Source of the DNA: Planctomycetota bacterium
Lineage (GTDB): Bacteria > Planctomycetota > J058
DNA: 64,000 nucleotides
Assembly: GCA_019636275.1 (NCBI GenBank)
Contig: JAHBXY010000031.1
Coordinates: 1-64,000, forward strand
Reading direction: 5' to 3'
Part shown: piece after piece, positions 34,539 to 43,056 of the stretch
Layout: each line of letters starts with the position of its first letter
Numbering within the stretch: the stretch's first letter is position 1
Translations under genes and position numbers: made by a program
Notes under the pieces: generated by a model
The model's input: only the letters and a program-made list of their open reading frames with translations
What the model was told of the DNA's origin: nothing
Database searches by the model: none

Positions 34539-35448
34539 CGCCGCCCACGAGACCGGTGGTCGCCGACGGGGTCGCGGGGGCGGGGGCGCTGACCGCGGTC
34601 ACGTTGGCGCGGGGCGGGGGCACGGTGCGCGAGTGGCCGAGGTAGGCGGTGTGCAGCCAGCCGGTCGACCCGTCGGCGAGCTCGACCTCCATCCACAGGC
34701 CGCGCTGCGAGAGGACGCGGAAGCGGTCGCCGCGCCGGGCCGTGGCCACGATCGGGGCGGTGGTGCTCGGCTCGCCGCGCACGTTGAGCGTCGCCGAGTT
34801 GATCGTGGCCACGCGCGAGCGGTCGCTCGGCGTCAGGCGCCACAGCGTCGTGCGGGTCTTGAAGCGCCGCTCGGGGCTCCACCAGGCGGTCGTCAGGCGA
34901 CGCACCTCCTCGTCGAGCGTCTCCTTCGTGTGCTGGCGGAAGCCCTCGTTGCTCGACCACTGGTCGGCCCAGTAGATCGTCGGCGTCCCGCTGGTCGTGT
35001 CGACGTAGAGCAGGATCGAGTGGTAGCCGTCCATGAGCGACAGGCCGAAGACGTTCCAGCCGCGCGCCCCGCGCGTCATGCCGACCGCCGTGTCCCACAC
35101 GCTCTCGCGCAGGCTGTGCGGCGCAGCCACGCCGTAGGTGATCCGGCCGCGCTCGTCGTTGAACTCGATCACCCGCGGCGAGCCCGCCAGCCCCGCGCCC
35201 TGAAGGGCGCCCATCGTCCGGTCGATCTGCGACCCGACCGGCACCATGGGGTCCTCGTAGAGGAGCTTGACCGCGTGGTTCAGCGTCGTGATGCAGTCCA
35301 TGATCCGGCCGTTCTCGCCCAGGGCGTTGGCCCGGTGGAACGTGCGCGCCCGCGCCACGCGCTCGGGCTCGAACACGCTCGCCTGCTGGGCGAGCGTCGG
35401 ACCGGCCAGCACGAGCACCAGGGCGAGCGACGCGACGGAGCGGATCAT
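34528..35448 (-). CDS. Secreted protein with C-terminal SH3b domain
   Basis: 306 residues. Signal peptide MIRSVASLALVLVLAGPTLA is followed by ~190 residues with a conserved-looking core (NALGENGRIMDCITTLNHAV; DGYHSILLYVD; IYWADQW) that could be a cysteine-peptidase-like fold: a Cys in DCITTLNH, a His in YHSILL and an Asp in YWADQW appear in catalytic-triad order. Residues ~218-285 form a bacterial SH3 domain (ATLNVRGEPSTTAPIVATAR, then GLWMEVELADGSTGWLH), suggesting cell-wall association. The peptidase idea is an inference from residue order only. Confidence 0.7.
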   Translation of the reverse strand: MIRSVASLALVLVLAGPTLAQQASVFEPERVARARTFHRANALGENGRIMDCITTLNHAVKLLYEDPMVPVGSQIDRTMGALQGAGLAGSPRVIEFNDERGRITYGVAAPHSLRESVWDTAVGMTRGARGWNVFGLSLMDGYHSILLYVDTTSGTPTIYWADQWSSNEGFRQHTKETLDEEVRRLTTAWWSPERRFKTRTTLWRLTPSDRSRVATINSATLNVRGEPSTTAPIVATARRGDRFRVLSQRGLWMEVELADGSTGWLHTAYLGHSRTVPPPRANVTAVSAPAPATPSATTGLVGGVNR

Positions 35449-35591
35449 GGCTGCCTCCAGACGAGCGGCTCCTGTCGCAAGTCGGAGGCCATGCCGAAGC
35501 GCTCGTCAGACAAAGAGTTCCAGATCCGGACCGCTGCGTCCTGTGTCCGGAGATGGCGTGCGTTTCATTTGCGCGCCGCGGATGGGCCGCT

Positions 35592-36191
35592 TCAGCGAGC
35601 CAGCAAGCTGGCGGCGACGAAGGCGTTCCAGCCCAGCGACCCGGCGCCGATCGCCAGGCCGGCGGCGGCGCGGCCCCGGACGGGGGCGCCGTCGGAGCGC
35701 AGGAGCAGCCAGACGCCGCCGACGACGGCCACGAGCGCGAAGGGCAGCCCCGCGGGCGGGAGGAGGGCGCTGCCGCAGGCGATCACGATCACCTTGAAGG
35801 CGGTCCGACCGAGGCGGTCGCCCTGCCGGCGATCGGCCGCGGCGTCCAGAGCGGCGTCGTCGGGCTCGGGCGGCGCGTCGTCGACGGCCTGGGCGACCGG
35901 CGCGGGCGGCGGCTCGTCGGGCTCGTCGGGCTCGTCGGGCTCGTCGGCGCGCGGGAGGGCCGCGTCGACCACCTCGAGCGCGCGCACGACGTCGCGCGAG
36001 CGCACGCGCACGGGCACGCTGCCGGCGCCGCCCTCGAACAGGGCCACGAGCGCCTCGTCGGGCATGTCGACCGCGACCCCGGCCGCGAGGAGCGCGTCGC
36101 GCGCGGCCCGCGCCTCCTCGAGGCGGCGCGCCACGAACACCACCACGTCGTCCCCGGCGCCGCCGGCGGGGCGGTCGACCTTGATCGCCAT
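35592..36191 (-). CDS. Membrane-anchored protein with acidic Pro-rich linker, unknown
   Basis: 199 residues from ATG 36191. The N-terminal ~75 residues (VVVFVARRLEEARAARDALLAAG, cut here at 20 in relatives' terms) form an alpha/beta unit like the DUF2007 signal-transducing domain: strand, helix, GVAVDMPDE, strand. A DEPDEPDEPDEP linker follows, then two hydrophobic segments (~150-195). DUF2007-like assignment is tentative. It is divergent from the squalene/phytoene synthase gene with only 20 nt between start codons. Confidence 0.6.
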   Translation of the reverse strand: MAIKVDRPAGGAGDDVVVFVARRLEEARAARDALLAAGVAVDMPDEALVALFEGGAGSVPVRVRSRDVVRALEVVDAALPRADEPDEPDEPDEPPPAPVAQAVDDAPPEPDDAALDAAADRRQGDRLGRTAFKVIVIACGSALLPPAGLPFALVAVVGGVWLLLRSDGAPVRGRAAAGLAIGAGSLGWNAFVAASLLAR

Positions 36192-36196
36192 TGCCG

Positions 36197-36202
36197 TATA
36201 GT
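36197..36202 (+). promoter_or_regulatory. -10 box of squalene/phytoene synthase (TATAGT), leaderless
   Basis: TATAGT ends 9 nt before GTG 36212 in the 20-bp gap between divergent starts, so the + strand transcript should lack a leader. Confidence 0.5.
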
Positions 36203-36211
36203 AACGGCCCC

Positions 36212-37144
36212 GTGACGGGAGCAGACACCCTGACGCCGCCCCTCGACGCCGCCCACGCCCACTGCCGGGCGGTCGTCGCCGCCCGCGCCAAGAACTTCTC
36301 CTACGCGTTCCTGCTCCTCCCGCCGGCGCGCCGCCGCGGGCTCGAGGCGATCTACGCCTACTGCCGCGTCGCCGACGACCTCGCCGACGACGACGGCCTG
36401 ACGACCGAGGAGCGCGCCCGGCGCCTGGCCGACCTGCGGGCACGCCTGCGCCGGGCCCTGCCGCGCCCGGGCGAGGTGGAGCCTGCCGCGGCGCCCGACG
36501 TCGAGCTCGACCTCCTGATGACCGCGCTGGCCGACACGGCCGCGCGCTACGGCGTCTCGCGCGACGACCTCGACCTCGTGGCGCAGGGGTGCGAGCAGGA
36601 CCTGACCGTCACCCGCTACGAGACGTGGGACGACCTGCGCGGCTACTGCTACCTGGTGGCCTCCGCCGTGGGCCTGGCCTGCCTGCCCGTGTTCGGGCTC
36701 AGGGGCGACCTCGAGGCGGCCCGGCCGTTCGCCGTCGACCTCGGGCTGGCCATGCAGCTCACGAACATCATCCGCGACGTGCAGGAGGACCTGGCGCGCG
36801 ACCGCGTCTACCTGCCGCAGGCGGAGCTGCGCCGCTTCGGCGTCACGGAGGAGGCCCTGCGCGAGGGGCGCGTCGACGGCACCTGGCGCGCCTTCTGCGC
36901 CTTCCAGGTGGCGCGGGCGCGGCTGCTGTTCAGGAGCGGGGCGCGCCTGGCGCCGCTGGTGCGGCGTCGCTCGCGCGTGTGCCCGCTGGCGCTGGCCGCC
37001 CTCTACGACGCGGTGCTCGACGAGGTCGAGCGCGCAGGCTACGACGTGTTCTCCCGCCGCGTCGCCCTGGGGCCGGCCCGCAAGCTCGGGCTGCTCGGCC
37101 TCTCGTTCGGGCGCGGCCTGGTGACGAGGCCCGACCCCGCATGA
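36212..37144 (+). CDS. Squalene/phytoene synthase family protein (HpnC/HpnD-like)
   Basis: 310 residues. Head-to-head prenyl transferase fold with both Asp-rich metal-binding motifs: YAYCRVADDLADDD near residue 45 and NIIRDVQEDLARDRVYLP near residue 185. The RYETWDDLRGYCYLVASAVG helix lies between. The family condenses two farnesyl or geranylgeranyl diphosphates. Residues near the second motif look more like HpnD/HpnC (hopanoid/squalene route) than CrtB, but I cannot decide. It overlaps lpxA by 4 nt (ATGA), so the two are co-translated. No squalene-hopene cyclase is in the window. Confidence 0.85.
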   Translation: MTGADTLTPPLDAAHAHCRAVVAARAKNFSYAFLLLPPARRRGLEAIYAYCRVADDLADDDGLTTEERARRLADLRARLRRALPRPGEVEPAAAPDVELDLLMTALADTAARYGVSRDDLDLVAQGCEQDLTVTRYETWDDLRGYCYLVASAVGLACLPVFGLRGDLEAARPFAVDLGLAMQLTNIIRDVQEDLARDRVYLPQAELRRFGVTEEALREGRVDGTWRAFCAFQVARARLLFRSGARLAPLVRRRSRVCPLALAALYDAVLDEVERAGYDVFSRRVALGPARKLGLLGLSFGRGLVTRPDPA

Positions 37145-38016
37145 CCCCGACCCACGTGCACCCGACGGCGATCATCGGCCAGGAGGTCGTGATCGGCCCC
37201 GGCACGCGCATAGGCGCCTACGCCGTGATCGAGGAGCGCGTCGTCCTCGGCCGCGACAACGTCGTCTACCCGCACGCGTTCATCGGCCGCGGCACGACGC
37301 TCGGCGACCGCAACCACGTCCACCCCGGCGCCGTCCTCGGCCACCTGCCGCAGGACGTGCGCTTCGACCCGGCCGCCGACACCTTCACCGTGATCGGCGA
37401 CGACAACGTCTTCCGCGAGCACTGCCAGGTGCACCGCGCGACGAAGCCCGGCGGCGCGACGACGATCGGCAGCAAGAACCTGTTCATGGCCCTCAGCCAC
37501 GTGGCCCACGACTGCAAGGTGGGCGACGGCGTCGTGCTCGTGAACCAGGCCAGCCTCCCCGGCCACTGCGAGGTCGGCGACCGGGTGATCATGTCGGGCT
37601 TCACCGGGATCCACCAGTTCTGCCGGATCGGCCGCCTGGCCATGGTGTCGGCGCTCTCGGTGTCGAACAAGGACCTGCCGCCGTTCTTCATCTACGGCGG
37701 GCGCCCGGCGCTGGCCGAGAGCGTCAACGTCGTGGGCCTGCGCCGCGCGGGCGTGTCGAAGGAGACGCGCGACGAGCTGCGCCGCGCCTACAAGCTCCTC
37801 TACCGCGAGGGGCTCACCGTCCCCGAGGCCCTCGCGCGCATCGACGCCGAGTGCAAGAGCCCGGAGGCGGCCGAGCTCGTGGCGTTCATCCGCGCGAGTA
37901 AGCGGGGCGTGGCGCCCGGCACGATGGACGCCGGCGACACGCTCTCGACGAAGAAGAGCCGCGCCGTCCCCGGGCGAGCCGAAGACGAGGCCGACGAGGC
38001 GGACGAGGGCGCGTAG
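37141..38016 (+). CDS. lpxA: Acyl-ACP--UDP-N-acetylglucosamine O-acyltransferase
   Basis: 291 residues. Left-handed beta-helix hexapeptides occupy residues ~1-190 (HPTAIIGQEVVIGPGTRIG and following), and the catalytic His region reads FMALSHVAHDCKVGD (His in the position of E. coli H125). A C-terminal helical bundle is present (RRAGVSKETRDELRRAYKLL). This is the first step of lipid A synthesis, so it implies an outer membrane. The last ~30 residues are an extra acidic tail (EDEADEADEGA). Other lpx genes are not nearby; it forms an operon with the prenyl synthase. Confidence 0.92.
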   Translation: MTPTHVHPTAIIGQEVVIGPGTRIGAYAVIEERVVLGRDNVVYPHAFIGRGTTLGDRNHVHPGAVLGHLPQDVRFDPAADTFTVIGDDNVFREHCQVHRATKPGGATTIGSKNLFMALSHVAHDCKVGDGVVLVNQASLPGHCEVGDRVIMSGFTGIHQFCRIGRLAMVSALSVSNKDLPPFFIYGGRPALAESVNVVGLRRAGVSKETRDELRRAYKLLYREGLTVPEALARIDAECKSPEAAELVAFIRASKRGVAPGTMDAGDTLSTKKSRAVPGRAEDEADEADEGA

Positions 38017-38133
38017 CGCCCCCCCCGTGAGCCAGGGCTGGCCCGCCGCCGCCCGCGCCTCCGAGGTCTCGCGCCGGTCCAGGAGTTGCCTCTCGGTCGC
38101 CCGCTCGACCGAGGGGGTGCACTGGAGGACGCG

Positions 38134-38343
38134 ATGCCGTCGAACCGGATCCTCGGGATCTTGCTGCTCGTGGTGGGCGTGGTCCTGCTCGGGCTGGCGT
38201 ATCAGCAGTCGCAGGGCCTGCTCGACCAGGCCAAGCACTTCTTCACCGGCGAGTTCCGCGACAAGACCATGTGGATGATGATCGGGGGCGGTGTGGCCAC
38301 CGTCCTCGGCGTCGTGACCCTGGCCATGCCGCGCCCGGCGTAG
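38134..38343 (+). CDS. DUF3185 family two-span membrane protein
   Basis: 69 residues: ILGILLLVVGVVLLGLAYQQ, then a soluble loop with HFFTGEFRDKTMWMM, and a second membrane segment GGGVATVLGVVTLAMP. The FFTG...DKT(M/I)W motif between two membrane helices is the family signature. ATG 38134 has TGGAGGACGCG before it. It is 118 nt after lpxA. The 115 bp after it (to 38458) hold no gene I can support. Confidence 0.85.
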   Translation: MPSNRILGILLLVVGVVLLGLAYQQSQGLLDQAKHFFTGEFRDKTMWMMIGGGVATVLGVVTLAMPRPA

Positions 38344-38458
38344 CCGTCAGCGCGCCCGCAGCGGCGCGCCCTCGGGCAGGGCGGCGGCGTCGCGCAGGGC
38401 CACGAGCGCCCGGCGCGCGCCGTCGAAGCCCGCGCCGGGGGCGCGCCGCGGGCCGGCA

Positions 38459-41257
38459 TCAGTCGACCGCGAAGCGCAGGACCGCGCCGCGGCTCGTCGA
38501 CACGAGGAGGTGCCGTCCGTCCGGGGTGAACGCGACGCCGAGCGGGTGCTCGTCGGTCGAGTCGAAGCCGATCACGTCCACCTCGCGCGGCTCGAGCAGG
38601 TCCCAGAGCCGGAGCGAGCGGTCGCTCGACGTGGAGGCGGCGAGGCGCCCGTCAGGGGCCACGGCCACCGACCAGGCGGTCCCTTCGTGGCGGCCGAGGA
38701 CCTGCGCGGCCCCGCCCTCCAGGTCCCGGACGGTCACGGCCCCGTCGCCGGCGGCGACGACGACCCGGCGGCCGTCGGGCGTCGCGGCGAGCCCGTTCGC
38801 CTGGGTCGAGGGGGGGAGGCGCAGCGCCACGCGCCGCGTCGTGAGGTCGATCACCGCCAGGGTCCCGTCGAACACGGCCGCGACGGCGCGGTCCGACCCG
38901 ACCGCCGCCACGTCGAACACGTGCGCGCCGCGCTCGATCGCCTCGGTCGCCGGCGCCTCCGGCGCGGCGAGGTCCCGGACGAGCAGGCGACCGTCCCAGC
39001 CGGCGGAGAGGAGGAGGTCGCCGGCGCGCGCCACGGCGCACACCCGCCCCTCGTGGCCGGCGAGCGTGGCGATCAGCGCGCCGTCGTCGACGTCGAAGCG
39101 CCGCACGCGTCCGTCGAAGCAGGCCGTCACGAGCTCGCGCCCGTCCGGGCTGAGCGCCACGTCCGCGACCATGTCGGGATGCGGGAAGGTCCGCACGAGC
39201 CGGTCCGTGGCCAGGTCCCACACGTGCGCCGCGTCGCCGAACGACGCGCTCGCGGCGCGGCGGCCGTCGGCCGAGACCGTGACGGCCTGGGCCCAGCCCT
39301 GCCGGCCGCCGATCACGTGGAGCTGCCGCCCCGTGGCCAGGTCCCAGTGCCGCAGGGTCGCGTCGTGGGCGCCCGAGATCGCCCGCTGCCCGTCGGCCGA
39401 GATGGCGACGGTCCGCGCCCAGGCCTTGTGCCCGACGAGCTCGCGCCGCTCGACGCCGGCCGCGAGGTCCCAGAGCACGAGCGTGTTGTCGAAGTTGGCC
39501 GCGAGCGCGCGCAGCCCGTCGGGCGAGAAGGCGGCGGACCACACCGTCGAGCTCGGCCGGGTCAGCGCCCGGAACTCCCCGCCGCCCACGAGGTCGTAGA
39601 CGCGGATCGCCTCGCTCCGTCCGACCGAGAGCGCGCGCAGCCCGTCGGGCGAGAAGGCCACGGTGTGCACCGTCGCGCCGTGGGCGGGCAGGTCGTGGAC
39701 GCGCTCCCCGCTGGCCACGTCCCACAGCCCGATCGCGCCATCGCCGCCCGAGAGCAGGCGGCGCCCGTCGGGCGAGAACGCCACGGCCACCGCGGGCGCG
39801 CCGTGGTCGAGCGTGCGCACGGGCGCCCCGGAGCGCGCGTCCCACAGGCGGAGCGCGCCGTCCTGGCCCGCCGACGCGATCAGGCGACCGTCGGGGGACA
39901 CGGCCACCCCGTGCACGTGGCCGCCGTGCCCGCGGAGGACGAGCCGCGCGCCGGCGTCCTGCGCCGCGAGGAGGTCCCACACGCGCACGGTCGAGTCGGG
40001 CGCCTCGCCGCCCGTCACCGCGGAGCTCCCGTCGGGCGTGACGGCGACGCAGAGGGCCGGCGCGTCGTGGCGCCCGAGCCGCCGCAGCTCCACGCCCGCG
40101 ACGAGGTCGTGCAGGCGCACGGAGCGGTCGTGGCTGACGGAGACGGCGCGCCGGTCGCCGGCGACGAACGCGACGCCGAAGACGGGCCCCGAGTGCTCCT
40201 CGACCCACCCGTTCAGCGCCGCGACCAGCCGGGTCCGCCGCGACGTCAGGAACCCCTCGCAGCCGGGCGGGAAGGTAGGCGCGAGCTCGGCCGGCTCCAC
40301 CGGGGCCGGCGGGGGCTGCGCGTCCGCCGGCCCCGCCGGCCGGAGGAGGGCCGCGCTCGCCGCGAGCGCGCAGGCTGCGGCCGCGCCGGCGGCGAGCCTG
40401 GGCCGGCGGCGCCGGCCGCCGCCCGCCAGCCGGGGCTCGAGGCGGCGCAGCTCCACGGCCAGGGCCGCCGCGTCGGGAGGCCGGCGCGCGGGGTCGTGCG
40501 CCAGGCAGCGCTCGACGAGGTCCGCCAGGGCCGGCGGCGCGTCGGGCCGGGCGGCGGAGAGGGGCACGTGCTCGCCGCTGGCCACGCGCGCCAGCAGCGC
40601 CAGGACGTCCTCCGCGGCGAACGGCGAGGTCCCCACCAGGCACTCGTAGAGCACGGCCCCGAGCGCGTGCACGTCCGCCGGGGGCCCGGCCGTCTTGCCG
40701 TCCGTGAGCTGCTCGGGCGCCATGTAGCCGAGCGTGCCGCGCATCTCGCCCGTGCGGGACAGCGCCACGCTGGCGCTCGCGCCGGGCGCGCCGGCCTGGA
40801 AGTGCTTCGCCAGGCCCAGGTCGGCCACGAGCGCCCGGCCGTCGCCCGTGAACAGGACGTTCTCGGGCTTCACGTCGCGGTGCACCACGCCGCGCGCGTG
40901 CGCGCGGCCGAGCGCCTCCGCCAGGGGGCGCACGAGCGCCAGCGCCGCCGCGGGGTCCAGGGGGCCCGTGGCCTGCAGCCGCTCGCGGAGCGTCCCGCCG
41001 GAGAGGAGGGGCATGACGAGGAAGGGGCCTTCGGCCGTCCGACCCGAGTCGAGCAGGGGGACGAAGCCCTCCTCCTCGCCGAAGGTCCCGAGGAGGCGCA
41101 CCTCCCGCTCGAAGCGCGCCGCCGCCGGGTCCGAGGGCGCCCGGAGCACCTTGAGCGCGACCTCCGCGCCGTCCGGGCCCCGGGCGCGCAGGACGACGCC
41201 CAGGCCGCCGTGGCCCAGCTCGCCCTCCACGCGGTAGGACCCGATCACGCGGCTCAC
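38459..41257 (-). CDS. Ser/Thr protein kinase with 14 WD40 repeats
   Basis: 932 residues. The kinase domain covers ~5-270: GHGGLG, ALK Lys near 34, HRDVKPENV, DLGLAKH (DLG instead of DFG), GTLGYMAPEQL. One membrane segment lies near 280-300. From ~355 to the end about 14 WD40 repeats can be counted, each ending like GALRLWDA, TLVLWDL or SLRLWDL. That is enough for two seven-bladed propellers. The repeats presumably sense or scaffold ligands outside the membrane. The nucleotide sequence is intact, unlike the kinases at 2270 and 7656. Confidence 0.9.
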   Translation of the reverse strand: MSRVIGSYRVEGELGHGGLGVVLRARGPDGAEVALKVLRAPSDPAAARFEREVRLLGTFGEEEGFVPLLDSGRTAEGPFLVMPLLSGGTLRERLQATGPLDPAAALALVRPLAEALGRAHARGVVHRDVKPENVLFTGDGRALVADLGLAKHFQAGAPGASASVALSRTGEMRGTLGYMAPEQLTDGKTAGPPADVHALGAVLYECLVGTSPFAAEDVLALLARVASGEHVPLSAARPDAPPALADLVERCLAHDPARRPPDAAALAVELRRLEPRLAGGGRRRRPRLAAGAAAACALAASAALLRPAGPADAQPPPAPVEPAELAPTFPPGCEGFLTSRRTRLVAALNGWVEEHSGPVFGVAFVAGDRRAVSVSHDRSVRLHDLVAGVELRRLGRHDAPALCVAVTPDGSSAVTGGEAPDSTVRVWDLLAAQDAGARLVLRGHGGHVHGVAVSPDGRLIASAGQDGALRLWDARSGAPVRTLDHGAPAVAVAFSPDGRRLLSGGDGAIGLWDVASGERVHDLPAHGATVHTVAFSPDGLRALSVGRSEAIRVYDLVGGGEFRALTRPSSTVWSAAFSPDGLRALAANFDNTLVLWDLAAGVERRELVGHKAWARTVAISADGQRAISGAHDATLRHWDLATGRQLHVIGGRQGWAQAVTVSADGRRAASASFGDAAHVWDLATDRLVRTFPHPDMVADVALSPDGRELVTACFDGRVRRFDVDDGALIATLAGHEGRVCAVARAGDLLLSAGWDGRLLVRDLAAPEAPATEAIERGAHVFDVAAVGSDRAVAAVFDGTLAVIDLTTRRVALRLPPSTQANGLAATPDGRRVVVAAGDGAVTVRDLEGGAAQVLGRHEGTAWSVAVAPDGRLAASTSSDRSLRLWDLLEPREVDVIGFDSTDEHPLGVAFTPDGRHLLVSTSRGAVLRFAVD

Positions 41258-41355
41258 GGGGGGAGCTTGGCAGCGGGCTCGCGCCCGCGCGACGCCCGTG
41301 ACCGGTTGCGATCCGGGCAGGGGGGCGCCAGGATCGACCGGCGAGGGGAGGGGTC

Positions 41356-42234
41356 ATGAAGGCATGGGCGTTCGGGTTCGCGTGGGTCGGCGCCGTGGCG
41401 CTGGCCGCCCCGGCGGCCGCCCAGGCCCCGCTGAGCGACCGCGAGCGGGCCTACGGCGAGGCCGTGGCGCGGCGCCTCGAGCGGACCGGCGCGACCTCGC
41501 GCGTCCAGTTCCCGCACGTGGACCCGACGCCGGCGGGGCTCGTGGGCGCGCTGGGCGAGCCCGAGCGTCCGCGCCCGGCGGCGCTGCCGCAGGTGACCGG
41601 GGTCCGCGTCGACATGCCCGGCCTGCGGGTCGAGCGGCTGCGCTTCTCCTCGGCGCGCCAGGCCCAGGAGCACGCGGCCTGGATCCTGAACGAGGACGGC
41701 GAGCCGACCGGCGACCCGCGGTTCGACGAGCGGCCGGTCGCCGTCGAGGTGCGCGGCAACCAGGTGGTGGTCGTGCGCGGCGCGGCGCTCCGGGACCCGG
41801 CGGCGGTCCAGCGCGCGCTCGGCGCGAGCTGGGACGGGCTGCCGGCCCCGACGACGAGCGACGCGAAGTTCGTGAGCCTCGACGGCCCGGCGGCGATCGC
41901 GCTGACGACGCGGCTGGCGGACGGGCCCCTGCGCGCCAGCGTCGACAAGGCGCTGGACGCCGCGCGGCGCAGCGCGGGCCAGCCCGGGGTGGAGATGGTC
42001 TCGCCCGACGAGGCGCGCGTCGCCCTGAGCTCGGGGCTGCGGGCCGGGCTCCGCGGCGACGCGCGCGGGGCTTCGCTCCACATGAGCGGCACGCCCGAGC
42101 GCGAGCAGGCGATGAAGGACCACCTCGCCGCCCTGGGCGGGCATCCCCGTCCCGCGGCGAGCGGGCCGGCCACCGGGACGGCGGGGGCGACCGACGGAGC
42201 GGCGCGGGCGCTGGAGCGCATGTTCGGGCGCTGA
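41356..42234 (+). CDS. Secreted protein, unknown
   Basis: 292 residues. Signal peptide MKAWAFGFAWVGAVALAA (cleavage near AQA-PL), then mixed alpha/beta sequence with strands such as GVRVDMPGLRVERLRF and PVAVEVRGNQVVVVRG, ending in an Ala/Gly-rich tail. The ATG is preceded by GAGGGGAGGGGTC. It is divergent from the WD40 kinase by ~98 nt. No domain recognised. Confidence 0.65.
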   Translation: MKAWAFGFAWVGAVALAAPAAAQAPLSDRERAYGEAVARRLERTGATSRVQFPHVDPTPAGLVGALGEPERPRPAALPQVTGVRVDMPGLRVERLRFSSARQAQEHAAWILNEDGEPTGDPRFDERPVAVEVRGNQVVVVRGAALRDPAAVQRALGASWDGLPAPTTSDAKFVSLDGPAAIALTTRLADGPLRASVDKALDAARRSAGQPGVEMVSPDEARVALSSGLRAGLRGDARGASLHMSGTPEREQAMKDHLAALGGHPRPAASGPATGTAGATDGAARALERMFGR

Positions 42235-42370
42235 GCCTGCAGCGGCGCGCCGCAGCGGTCGCCCCCTGCTTCAGCGGCCGCTGGACACCTCCCCGACGGG
42301 CTCGCGGCTTACGCGCGGCGCGGGTCTTGCGCGTCGGCGGCCCGGCCGAGCACCGGCGGCCGGAGGCCTG

Positions 42371-43036
42371 ATGCCCGCCAACGACCCCGTCGACGCCCTG
42401 AAGCAGTCGATCCTCGACCTCGAGCGTCGAGTGCCGGAGATCAACGCCGCGCTGTTCGAGCTGAAGGGGCAGCGCGACCTCGCCGAGGTGGAGCTGGCCA
42501 AGCTCCGCGACACCGAGCGCGTCCTCGTGCAGAAGGTCGCCGCGGCCGTCGCCGGGGACCGCCACGACATCGCGCTCGACTACGCGGCCACGCTGGGCGA
42601 GGTCCGGCGAGAGGTCGAGCGCCAGGAGCACGAGCACGAGCTCGCGCGCGAGGCCTTCGCCCGCGCCCTGCGGCTGAAGCGCGCGCACCTGGCCGACTCC
42701 GAGCGCCAGATCCAGCAGGCCAAGGACGCGCTGGCGACCCGCCGCCTGGCCGAGTGGCGCGAGCGGCTCGCGGCGTCGTTGTGGCGGCTGCGTCGCACGT
42801 GCCCGCCGCCCGCGGCGCACGACGAGCTCGTCCGGGAGCTCCGCGCGCGCGCCGCCGAGGCCGAGGCCTCCCTCGCCGCCGCCGTCGAGGACCTCGACCC
42901 GTCGGCCGAGGTCGACCGCGACGCCGCGCGGCAGCTCCTCGGCGTCCTCCGGCACGAGGTCGACCACCTCGGCGAGCGGCTCGGCGCCACGCGCCGGCAC
43001 CTCGAGGCGCTCGAGCGGCGCCTCGGCCGAGATTGA
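42371..43036 (+). CDS. Coiled-coil protein, unknown
   Basis: 221 residues, almost entirely amphipathic helix with heptads (LKQSILDLERRVPEINAALF; REVERQEHEHELAREAFARA; EVDHLGERLGATRRHLEALE). There is no membrane segment or signal peptide, so it is cytoplasmic. PspA-like or structural roles are possible, but no family motif is visible. A truncated, frame-shifted copy of its second half lies at 45744-45948, on the far side of the histidine-kinase operon. Confidence 0.7.
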   Translation: MPANDPVDALKQSILDLERRVPEINAALFELKGQRDLAEVELAKLRDTERVLVQKVAAAVAGDRHDIALDYAATLGEVRREVERQEHEHELAREAFARALRLKRAHLADSERQIQQAKDALATRRLAEWRERLAASLWRLRRTCPPPAAHDELVRELRARAAEAEASLAAAVEDLDPSAEVDRDAARQLLGVLRHEVDHLGERLGATRRHLEALERRLGRD

Positions 43037-43056
43037 GCCGAGAGCTGGCGACCCGC

